Below, one piece after another: positions 38,701 to 47,266 of a DNA stretch of 64,000 nucleotides. The notes under the pieces are model-generated. The model searched no databases. It saw only the letters and a list, made by a program, of their open reading frames with translations, and was not told the DNA's origin. Origin of the DNA: Septoria linicola. Its lineage: Eukaryota; Ascomycota; Dothideomycetes; Mycosphaerellales; Mycosphaerellaceae. Position numbers and translations under genes: made by a program. The DNA lies in assembly GCA_024114885.1 (NCBI GenBank), contig CP099425.1, positions 2,232,001 to 2,296,000 of the forward strand. Reading direction: 5' to 3'. Position 1 is the stretch's first letter; every line of letters starts with the position of its first letter.

Positions 38701-38725
38701 ACCTATTCCGACGTCTAGAAGCGCT
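38701..38725 (+). repeat. hAT right inverted end and target duplication
   Basis: Inverted end ACCTATTCCGACGTCTA at 38,701-38,717, then target copy GAAGCGCT at 38,718-38,725, which resumes Gypsy-1 DNA. Confidence 0.85.
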
Positions 38726-39081
38726 TATATTAAGAGTAAGAAGGATACTACCTCTTAGCTAGTCGGATAGGGATTCTATATTAGATAAAGAAAAAAGAAA
38801 AAGTAAGCGAAGCGAGTATAAAGCGTGCGATATTTATATACGAGAATTAAAAATAGTAGTTATAGAGCGTAACCTACCTTATATAAATTCCTAAAGAGGA
38901 AAAAGTAAAGCTAGTAATAATCATAACTAATAATAAGAAGACTAACGTTTAGAGAGGAATGCTTACGCTACGTATACGTTTACTCTATACGATACTTACG
39001 TTAATAAACCTATAATAGAGTAGAAGGTTATTAAGAACCTTCTAGCGTATTAGGACAATACTATAGAAGAGAGAGGATAAT
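38726..39081 (+). other. Gypsy-1 3' untranslated end with polypurine tract
   Basis: AT-rich, A/G-rich Gypsy-1 DNA with no supported frame. AGAAGAGAGAGGA at 39,065-39,077 is a polypurine tract, the plus-strand primer of reverse transcription, placed just before the 3' LTR as expected. This fixes the element's orientation as plus. Confidence 0.7.
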
Positions 39082-39277
39082 TATAAGAGCGTAGAGTAAA
39101 TAGTCGAAGTAAAGGAAGGCCGCTTACCTTACTACCTTACCTTAGTATACTAGCCTATACTAAGTATACTTAGCGTATAGGTATTTTATACGCGACGTAC
39201 GCGCTCTATATTAGAACCTATAAGAATTAGTCTATAGTCTTAACGATAGTTAAGAGCGTTCTATACGTTACTATATA
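39082..39277 (+). repeat. Gypsy-1 3' LTR
   Basis: 196-bp partner of 4,362-4,557, preceded by a polypurine tract. Confidence 0.85.
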
Positions 39278-41568
39278 TCTTTTATATATAGCCTTGAAAT
39301 TCGTAACGAAACTAGAAGTCTTTAATACCGAATTTAGGTACTAATACTATATAGAAAAAAGAGATAAATCGTTCGTCGAAGTACTATATAGCTACGTATA
39401 GATAGCTACGTAGGTTATTACGGTTAATCTAGTAGCGCTACTCGTTAGTACTATAGCGCTATTACTAGTAGTTTAGTATATATCGTTAGAGGCTATCCTA
39501 CTAAGTATCTATAGCGCTAAATATAAAGAAGAACGTAGGCTTTCTAAGAGCGTAGACTATATTTACGAGTTTATAGTAGTAGCGATTCTAGTAGAGTCGA
39601 ACTCCTTTAATATTAGACGTATACTAGATAATATAGTTAATTAACGCTTAAGCCTATAGTAAATCTTCTTATAATACTTACTAGAGCTAGTTAATACTAA
39701 GAGTAGTCGACCTACTATCGTCGTCGCTATTAAGTACCTAGCGTACTCGACTACTACTTAAGTTACGTATCTAGAGATTAAATATAGCGTAGTAGAAACG
39801 CTCGTATTTAGCGAATCTCCTATTATAATATCGTATTAGATACGAGATCTATACGAGAAAGCTAATAGGTTTACGCCTTAGAAGGTTAAAGTCGATAAGG
39901 CTACGTAGGAATAGTATAGAGAAGGTAAGAGAGAAGATCTTCTAATACTAGCCTTACTAAGAATACTAGAGAGTATCGAGACGTAGCTAGGCTATTATAG
40001 GAATAAACGTATTAGGATCTAGATTAAGAGCTAGGAAATAAAGAGTTTAGTATTTTAGTTATAAAGTATAATCCTCGCTTTATAATAGAAAGAGGCACCT
40101 TATTAGAAGTTAGTAGCTTTAGTACGCTAAGGCTACGTATTAGGTATCGTTATTAAATCGACGTCGCTATCGTTACTCTCTACCTTCTCTTACGCGAACG
40201 CGGCGCTAGTATTCTCGTAGAGTACTATATAGATCTCGTCGAGGATAGAATCGTCTTATAGAAGCTAAGCGAGAAGTACTTCGTCGATCGTAATATCCTA
40301 AAAACCTAGGTAGTTAATTATAAGATAGTCTAGCTAAGTCTACGCCTTATTAGCTAATTTCCTTTATAGTATAGAGATAGTACTTTATAATAGAAATACC
40401 TAGACTATATACCTATATATAGTAAACTACTAGCGAAACTATATAGTTATACGACTATAGCGAGGATTAACTACTTTCTATACTAGCTAGATTAGTACTA
40501 TATCGTATTACGCTAGTAACTATAGTAATCGTTTTACGATATTAGGAACTCGTTAAAGAAAGGTTATAATATATCCTTTATAACGCTACTAAGATATATT
40601 AGTTCTAAATCGATTTCTATTATAGAGTATAGAGTAGTCTTTATAACGAAAATAAGGTAGAGAGACTTACCTAGGTACTCTTTATATATACTATATATAT
40701 ACTAATATATATAGGTATAATAAGTATCTACTCTATCTTAGTAAGCGGTAGTAGATCTAGTATATCGCCTAGGTCTATATTATTCTAATAAGATATAGTA
40801 TAAGGTATATCTACTAATAGAATAACTATAGAGTTATTATATAAGAGGTAGCGCTAGTAGACTACCTCGGAGCTTAACTTAATATCGAACTAAAGCTCTT
40901 TATAGCGCTAGTAATACTATATCTACATACGGTCTAGTTTATATATCTAATATTAGACGCGCTACTAATCCTACTCGCTTATAGCGGGTTACGATAGGTC
41001 GCTACTCTTAGAGTATAACTCCTATAATATATATATATTATTAAGAAGATCGCGCTATAGAGCTATAGGCTACTAATCTTAGTATTATATTTCTTCTATA
41101 TCTTAGATATTAGGATTACGAGTATAGTTAGATCGAGTAGCTACGGAGGTAATAGGGACTAGATTAGTATCTCGTCGGTAGATAAGGTCGGCGTATCTCT
41201 ACGTACGAGTAGCTACGGCTTTCTACGAATTTATAAATAGCTTATAGTTTCTATTATAAAGCGTAGAATACTATCTATAACGAAAAAGAGTATACTTCCT
41301 ACTATTTAGTACGATAGGTCGCGTCTTTTAGAGTAGAGATCTAGAACGTTTCTTTAATATCGTCGCTACCTATATTAATTATTACGTTCTATCTACGCGT
41401 ACTATATACCTACTTTATTTTCTTTAAGCGTAGACGTTTACGTTCGCGATAGCGGTTATATATTTAAAGTATACGATTATCTTTTATAAAATCGTAGAGA
41501 GCTTTAGTAATACTATATTTAGTATAAGGCTTTAGGCCTAGAGATAGCGCTTCTATAGGACATAAAAC
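39278..41568 (-). mobile_element. Helitron remnant, Rep N-terminal part
   Basis: The minus-strand reading of 39,294-39,383 gives YFDERFISFF, then LVPKFGIKDF and FRYEFQG. This is the block just before the HUH motif of Helitron Rep (F..RF..F....L.PKFG..DYW.R.E.Q.RG). The HUH motif itself is expected next, which is where Gypsy-1 sits; the frame resumes at 4,361. Upstream (39,400-41,500) an open-looking minus frame continues, consistent with the Helitron N-terminal domain but too decayed to define. Plus-strand readings of the same DNA also look open, an effect of RIP composition, and I regard them as shadows. Confidence 0.65.
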
Positions 41569-41982
41569 GATACTTCTATTATAAAGTATATAAAGTTATA
41601 TTATAAAGCGTATAGAGTTATATTATAAAGTAGTATATATATTATAAAAGGAGTATTATAGGCGCTAAGATAGGAGTAGGTCACGTACTAGTAGATTTCT
41701 AAGAAACGCTAATAACTAATTATTTTTAGACTCTGTTTTTTTTCGTATAGTAGTATAGACCTCGTAAACTCGATCGATACTTCTATTATAAAGTATATAA
41801 AGTTATATTATAAAGCGTATAGAGTTATATTATAAAGTAGTGTACGTATTACAAAAGGAGTGTTATAGGCGCCAATATAGGGGTAGGTCACGTGCTGGCA
41901 GATTTCCAAGAAACGCTAACAACCAATCATTTTTGGACCCTGTTTTTTTTCGTATAGTAGTATAGACCTCGTAAACTCGGTC
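41569..41982. repeat. 207-bp tandem duplication at the RIP boundary
   Basis: Copy 1 is 41,569-41,775 and copy 2 is 41,776-41,982. The first 62 or so bases are identical. The rest differs at 18 sites, 17 of them transitions in which copy 1 has the RIP product (T for C, A for G); one is G/T. Copy 2 thus keeps CA/TG from about 41,840 on. A TCTATACTACTATACG string, on the minus strand, recurs in both copies and resembles Helitron 5' ends (TC...), so the unit may be a Helitron head. Confidence 0.9.
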
Positions 41983-42085
41983 AATAAGACATTCCACAAG
42001 CACTAGCATAACCAAGCCATCGAGCCGGTCCTTGTACAGGGGTGCCAGCAGCCACATATCAGAAGTACCCTACAGAGCTCCAAAC

Positions 42086-43210
42086 ATGAAGATCAAAAGC
42101 TTCCCTGCCTGCTTCGTCAGAGGCGGTACATCCAACGGCCTCATCATCCACAGAAGAGATCTCCCGAAACGATTCGAGGAATGGCAGCCCATCCTAGCCT
42201 CCGCAATGGGATCTCCCGACAGCTTCGGTCGACAACTCGACGGCATGGGCTCAGGCGTCTCATCTACAAGCAAGATCTGCGTCGTTGAGAAGTCTCATCG
42301 CCCTGAAGCAGATCTAGACTTCACATTTGTGCAGGTCGGGATCAAGGACGGATCGTTAGATGTGGCGGGCAATTGTGGCAACATGTCTTCAGTAGTAGGG
42401 CCCTTCGCGCTCAACGAAGGTCTGCTAAAGGCTACGCATGTGCTAGGGGAGAGTGAAGCAGATCGACATATGAACGTGCGTGTGTTCAATACGAATACAA
42501 ACAAGATTATTAATGCTTCGTTTCACGTCACTAAAGACGGAGTGTTCGATCCTTTTGGCGACTATGCTATCGACGGCGTGCCTGGCACTTCATCTCGCAT
42601 CACACTATCGTTTCTCGATCCCTCTGGAGCCAAGACTGGCAAGGCGCTACCAACCGGGAATGCTGTGGACACCATCCAGCTGTCTAATGGATCGTCCATC
42701 AAAGCAAGTTTGGTGGATGTTGCCAATCCTGGCGTCTTTGTGCTCGCATCGGATCTTAAACTGCCAGGGGATATCAAGCCAACATCTTTAGAGGAGGATA
42801 CGGCGATGATGGCACGTCTCGAGGATGTCAGGCAAGAGGGCGCGAAGATGATGGGCATGGATCCTAAGACGCAGACTGTGCCTAAGATCGTCATTATCAG
42901 TAAGCCAGACGAAGTTGCAGCAAAGTCAGGCGTACACATAGTCTGCCGCGCGTTGTCGATGCAGCAGCCACACAAGGCAGTGCCCTTGACTCTCGCACTC
43001 AATCTTGGTGCGGCATGTCGGATGCCAGGGACCTTGCCAGCGATGACAGCACTCAATGCTGAAGGTCAAGAATCTTTGACGATTGCACATGCAAGTGGCA
43101 AGGTGGAAGTGGGAAGTGTGTTTGAAGATGGAGCGATCAAGAGCGCACTGCTGCACCGCACAGCAAGAATTATGATGAAAGGTGATGTCTTCTACTCAGC
43201 ACAATCTTGA
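42086..43210 (+). CDS. PrpF-like 2-methylaconitate / 3-methylitaconate isomerase family protein
   Basis: 374 residues, single exon. PrpF-family enzymes shift the double bond of small tricarboxylic or dicarboxylic acids, for example trans- to cis-methylaconitate in the methylcitrate route; substrates of fungal members are largely unknown. Family marks: CFVRGGTSNGL near the start, the conserved Lys (K63, in TSKICVV) and Cys (C97, in GNCGN), and the two-lobed diaminopimelate-epimerase-like layout. The length is normal for the family. The ATG at 42,086 (context AAC ATG) is chosen because homologues begin just before the RGGTS motif. The frame is open further upstream to 42,032 only through a TTG. 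The 3' end is 72 bases from the convergent gene on the minus strand. Its start lies about 100 bp from the end of the mutated transposon block, so its promoter must lie within or next to the duplication. Confidence 0.88.
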   Translation: MKIKSFPACFVRGGTSNGLIIHRRDLPKRFEEWQPILASAMGSPDSFGRQLDGMGSGVSSTSKICVVEKSHRPEADLDFTFVQVGIKDGSLDVAGNCGNMSSVVGPFALNEGLLKATHVLGESEADRHMNVRVFNTNTNKIINASFHVTKDGVFDPFGDYAIDGVPGTSSRITLSFLDPSGAKTGKALPTGNAVDTIQLSNGSSIKASLVDVANPGVFVLASDLKLPGDIKPTSLEEDTAMMARLEDVRQEGAKMMGMDPKTQTVPKIVIISKPDEVAAKSGVHIVCRALSMQQPHKAVPLTLALNLGAACRMPGTLPAMTALNAEGQESLTIAHASGKVEVGSVFEDGAIKSALLHRTARIMMKGDVFYSAQS

Positions 43211-43282
43211 GCGACTCGACAGCAGCAAAGAAGCACTTCCACACGGTTGTAGCAGCCTGGCAAACCTAGTGCACTGCACCTC

Positions 43283-44348
43283 TCAGCGTAATGAGAAGTA
43301 CACCTCCGCCTGCGGTAGATCGAACTCGTCAGAAGCATCATCTGCCGATGGCAGCCGCATTACTTCATGCACTGGTGGCTGCTCAAACATCCATGAATCG
43401 CTATGGCTTCCAGCAGAGTCCTGCTTTTCCAGCTTCAAGTTCTGTCTGACTGGAAATGCCGAGGCGACCGTTGTATGGGGTGGTGGCTCGGGGACAGCAG
43501 ACGGCGGTGCTTCTGCTCTGAAGGCTGCTGCAATGTCCTTCACCTGCAGCATGTAAAGGCCTTGATACTCTGGTTTTGCCACGAGCTGTTGCAGATACTT
43601 TTGGCCGTGATCAAACATCCGCAGAACGTGCTTAGTATACTCATCGCTGGTGCCACCACCAACATGGGTTGTTATGCGCACTGGACGACCATCTCGTACC
43701 TACAGACAGTCGAGGTCAGCACAACAGAAGAGCTACCACAGCAACACGCGTGCGAGTACGATAGCGACAACCATGACCTACCGAAAGCATTGCGAATCGA
43801 TCACTCCGCAGCCGATCCCGCCTGGATCCTGCGCTGAGACAACAAAAGTCGATGTTCTTCAGCTTGATTGTGCTTGGTGGGCACGTAGCAAGCAGACCTG
43901 CGACTACCGCGCTCAAATCCAGCTTACCCAGACGCCTATACCGAGTATCTTGCTCAGCAATGTACTCTGCTTTGTTGCCATGGGTAGCGCAGGCTGAAAT
44001 TCCGAGGAAGTTCGACTTTACTTCGGCCACGAAAGTGTTGATGGCGAACCACACGGGCAGTGACTCCGCTCGCAGCTGTTGCGATGTACGCGCAAGAGCT
44101 GGTGTAGCGAAATTGCGGATGCGATGGACGAACGTGTCCCGTACAGCATACTCATATATGCAAACACGGACCTCAGCTGGCAGATCCAGAAATCGAAATG
44201 GTGTGATGGTCTCCAGTGTTCTGAGCTCTTCGCACCTCGTCCGGGGAAGCTGTGCCTCGGCCTTGAACCTTCTGTCCAAGCGCCGCAGCTCATTGAAGGT
44301 CGCCAGTCTTTTGTTCATTAGTATACGAGTCTTGTAGCTTGACCTCAT
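43283..44348 (-). CDS. LPAEVR-motif (F-box/2EXR-like) protein, two exons
   Basis: Exons 44,348-43,782 and 43,699-43,283, 327 residues. The 82-bp intron starts GTAGGT and ends CTGTAG in phase 0 and joins FAMLS to VRDGRPVRITTHVGGG. The N-terminal half has FRFLDLPAEVRVCIYEYAV (about residue 53) followed by PALARTSQQLRAESLPVWFAINTF. This LPxE(I/V)R...I(Y/W)....L..R.CRQ(I/L)R.E.LP.F(Y/F)..NTF pattern is a very common fungal module related to F-box leaders, usually annotated 2EXR or DUF7730 type. Function is unknown. The C-terminal part is low in recognisable motifs and Pro/Ser/Glu-rich. ATG at 44,348 is the first in frame; 44,318 is an alternative. It shares an 802-bp divergent promoter region with the ligase gene to the right. 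Confidence 0.75.
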
Positions 44349-45150
44349 CTCATGGTGTGCGTAATTGGGCAATTACGGCACATTCTTGCATCTGACTCAC
44401 GCTGTCTCATCGTTCATCACTGTCTTAGACCTGACATTCAATCGAGATTCTGTGTGGTATCCGCTAGTCCATTCTCGTCGGAACCACTGGACATGATCTC
44501 TGGGTGGTGAGGTAGTAACTGTTCTGGCTGCTGCAGGCGCAGCGCAGCATTGGCAGGATTTGCAAGGTATCAGCTGTGAGCACAGCACCATTGTAGGGTT
44601 TGAAGAGAGAGTGTATGGAGATCTTGCCACGAGCAATATGGTGATGTATCAGGAGTGAGGTCTGGAAGACGTGAAAGGTGCCATCGCCCCACACCTCACC
44701 AGCGCGAGGCAAGAGCGACTGCACGTGATGTTTGGTCTGACTTGGAAGGTGAGATTGTACACAGCATCTCCATCTCCATCCTCTTCATATCATTCACAAC
44801 TGCAATATCAAAGCAATACACTCTCAATACTGGTGATACAGGTCTCACTGTACAAGAAATGTCAAGAATGATACAGTCACGCATCCAACAGTCATGCGTC
44901 TCCTAACTCTGTGGATGCCGTTCAGCCGCAATCAAGCTCCACCTCCTCGAATCTCTGCGTCTCGTGCGGGGATGACAAGCTTGTATCTTTGACCAGCCAC
45001 GAAGAGGGAGGATAGGCGAGCGACACCCGAGGGTCAGTCGCGTGCATCGACTCGAGCTCAAATATAGCATAGCAGGGCAAGATAGGTATCATTTTCGTTA
45101 TTCTGATCTCAATAATCTCTATCAGAGTGACCTACAATTGACCCACAGCA
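44349..45150. promoter_or_regulatory. Divergent intergenic region
   Basis: 802 bp between the start codons of the minus-strand LPAEVR gene and the plus-strand ligase. Short open frames on both strands look like chance frames. No RNA gene or repeat is evident. Confidence 0.5.
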
Positions 45151-47005
45151 ATGCCAGTATATCCAAGTCTACAGCAAGACATCCTCTGTACGCATACGAA
45201 AGGCAGCTATGCGCCAGGAGACTAACATATCTAGTGCCTCGAAATATCACGACGTGGCAATGGCTCTTCGAAGATCCTACCTACAGTCCATTGTATCGGT
45301 TTCCTAAGGAGCAGCAGGGTGGCTTTACAGATGCCATCACGAAAGAGAGGCTGAGCTGGCAAGATGTCAAGGATGCGGCAGTGTTTCTGTCTACTGCTTT
45401 GGTCAAGAAGTATGGGTTGAAAGAGGGCGACACCGTGTCTCTCTTTTCAGCTAATACAATCTGGTACCCGGTGGCCGCACAGTAAGACCAACGGGCATAA
45501 CCCATACCGAGACAATATGACCATTATATGGCTTGTGGTCTAACACATTTGCAGTGCGACTCTTCGCGTGGGTGGCAGGGTGAGCGGAGCAAGCCCAGCA
45601 TACAATGAAGAAGAGATGACATATGCCTTGCAGAAGGCCGACGCAAAGTTCTTGATGACACACAAAGACTCGATGGACGTTGCAATCAAAAGTGCAAAGA
45701 ATGCTGGCGTGCCAAGGGAGAACATTATCCTTCTTGAGGGCGAGCTAGATGGATTCAAGGACATCAAGACAGTAATTGAGGAGGGCAAGTCACTCGGAGA
45801 GCCGGTTCCTGTGTGGACGATCCCCGAAGGGAAGACCAACTTCGACGTCTGTGGGTTCTTATCTTTCTCGTCGGGAACTACAGGGTTACCGTGAGTCTAA
45901 TGTGTGCTCCCGGAGTGCAAGTTGGCTTGTTGCCTAACACATTCGCAGGAAGGCAGTCATGATCGCGCATCAGAACGTGATCGCTCAATGTCTGCAAGTG
46001 ATGAGCATCACCCCAAGCGATCATAAGCGGGTACTGGCAGTCCTTCCCTCGTTTCACATCACAGGTCTTGTTCACGTTCTCCACCTGCCCATCCTGATCA
46101 ATGCAGAGGTCTACTTCTTGCCGGCCTTCACCATGAAGGCAATGCTGGATACGGTGACTGAGTACAAGATCCCAGAGCTCCTGCTGGTACCTCCGATCCT
46201 CATCCGAATGGTCCGAGATCCTATCGTCAAAGAGTATGACCTCAGCTGCATACAGCGATTCTCCTCAGGCGCAGCTCCACTTAGCGAGGAGATCCTCGTC
46301 CTACTCAAAAAGCAGTTCCCACAAGCAGGATTCAAGCAAGGATACGGCATGACCGAGTCTTGCAGCTGTATTACCGCTCACCCGCCTCAATACTACGACT
46401 TCAAGTACGCCCACACTGTCGGCACCGTCTGCGCCAGCACGACAGTAAAGATCATCAAGGAAGACGGCACAGAATGTGGTCTCGGCGAGCCAGGCGAAAT
46501 TTGCGCAAAAGGACCACAGATTGTCATGGGATATCTCAACAACGACAAGGCCACTAAGGAGACGTTTGATGAGCAAGGCTACCTACACACTGGCGATCAA
46601 GGCAAAATCGACGAGAACGGCCTGATCACCATCGTCGACAGGATAAAGGAGCTGATCAAAGTCAAGGGCATCGGTGTTGCACCAGCTGAGCTCGAAGACC
46701 TGCTTCTCGGACACGACAAAGTCGAAGACGTAGCCGTGCTAGGCGTTCCCGATGACTATTCCGGAGAAGTCCCGAAAGCCTACATTGTGCCACAAGCGAG
46801 CCAGAAAGCTAGCCAGGAACTTGGCCGAGAACTGTTGAAGTATGTGAAAGACAATAAGGTGAGGTACAAGGCTGTGAAGGAGATTGAGTTCATTGAGGCA
46901 ATTCCTAAATCTGCGTCTGGCAAGATTCTCAGAAGGATGCTGAGGGATCAGGCAAAGAAGGGTGCGCAAGGTGTTGTGGTGAGGGAGGAGAGGCCGAACT
47001 TGTGA
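45151..47005 (+). CDS. 4-coumarate-CoA ligase-like acyl-CoA synthetase
   Basis: Four exons: 45,151-45,187, 45,235-45,481, 45,555-45,890 and 45,949-47,005, giving 558 residues. Introns are 47, 73 and 58 bp, each GT-AG with CTAAC near the 3' end. The tiny first exon is supported by MPVYPSLQQDIL joining to LPRNITTWQWLF, a typical start of this family. It would activate an aromatic or medium-chain acid with ATP, then form the CoA thioester. Motifs: SSGTTGLPK (200-208, ATP loop), YGMTES (339-344), LHTGDQG before the hinge, and SASGKILRR with the catalytic Lys at about 532. The C-terminus ...RPNL lacks a clear SKL-type peroxisomal signal. The true substrate cannot be told from sequence. It is convergent with the nucleoside transporter, 261 bp between stops. 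Confidence 0.9.
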
Positions 47006-47266
47006 TCGGGTACGTTGCTCAGTTTAAGCTGGCGTAAAGAAGAGTGCTCTGCTAGGCGGTAAGCGTGGCACTATTGTTCGCTGAGCTTCTCCTTGCGCGA
47101 CCACTACACTTCTCAAGTCAGAAGAAGTTATTGACCCTAACTCACAACAATGATCTATTTGACAGCTCAGATCGAGTTTCTGAGCGTGGGGAAATGACAG
47201 GAATGGTAGAAAGGCACATCTCATAAACTTCATCATCTTCATTAAAACATCTGCTATACAACACGA

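Larger units (their letters stand above)
24156..38717 (+). mobile_element. hAT DNA transposon, interrupted by Copia
   Basis: The ends are a perfect 17-bp inverted repeat, TAGACGTCGGAATAGGT (24,156-24,172 and complement at 38,701-38,717); the leading TAG is a RIP form of the usual CAG. It is flanked by 8-bp target copies AAAGCGCT (24,148-24,155) and GAAGCGCT (38,718-38,725), which differ by one RIP-type G/A change. Eight-base duplications and CAG ends are hAT hallmarks. Without the Copia insertion the element is about 8.26 kb, large for a fungal hAT. The transposase remnant lies in the right part on the plus strand. A bipartite CCGACTA module occurs eight times inside. The left 2.6 kb has no identified gene apart from a minus-strand repeat-bearing frame. 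Confidence 0.85.
4362..39277 (+). mobile_element. Gypsy-1: chromodomain LTR retrotransposon, interrupted by Gypsy-2 and a hAT element
   Basis: Matching 196-bp LTRs flank 4,362-39,277. The element's own DNA is 4,362-9,908, 23,142-24,155 and 38,726-39,277, about 7.1 kb, a normal full length for a fungal chromovirus. The rest is nested DNA. Internal order on the plus strand is Gag, protease, reverse transcriptase, RNase H, integrase, chromodomain, then a further frame. The outer flanks TACGG and TCTTT do not match, so no target duplication is visible. Unity of the element rests on LTR identity, a polypurine tract before the right LTR, and the Helitron Rep frame that resumes on either side. Every frame is broken by RIP stops, so it cannot be active. 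Confidence 0.8.

Noticed and set aside
39290..41250. Long plus-strand reading (Leu/Ile/Val/Tyr-rich) that looks membrane-like
   Set aside because: The opposite strand gives specific Helitron Rep motifs; the plus-strand appearance is the shadow of that frame plus RIP-biased composition.
42032..42085. Upstream extension of the isomerase gene
   Set aside because: The longer frame begins at TTG; the first ATG (42,086) fits homologue length and has a good context.
42295..43056. Minus-strand frames over the isomerase gene, up to 164 codons
   Set aside because: Antisense shadows of a well supported coding region.
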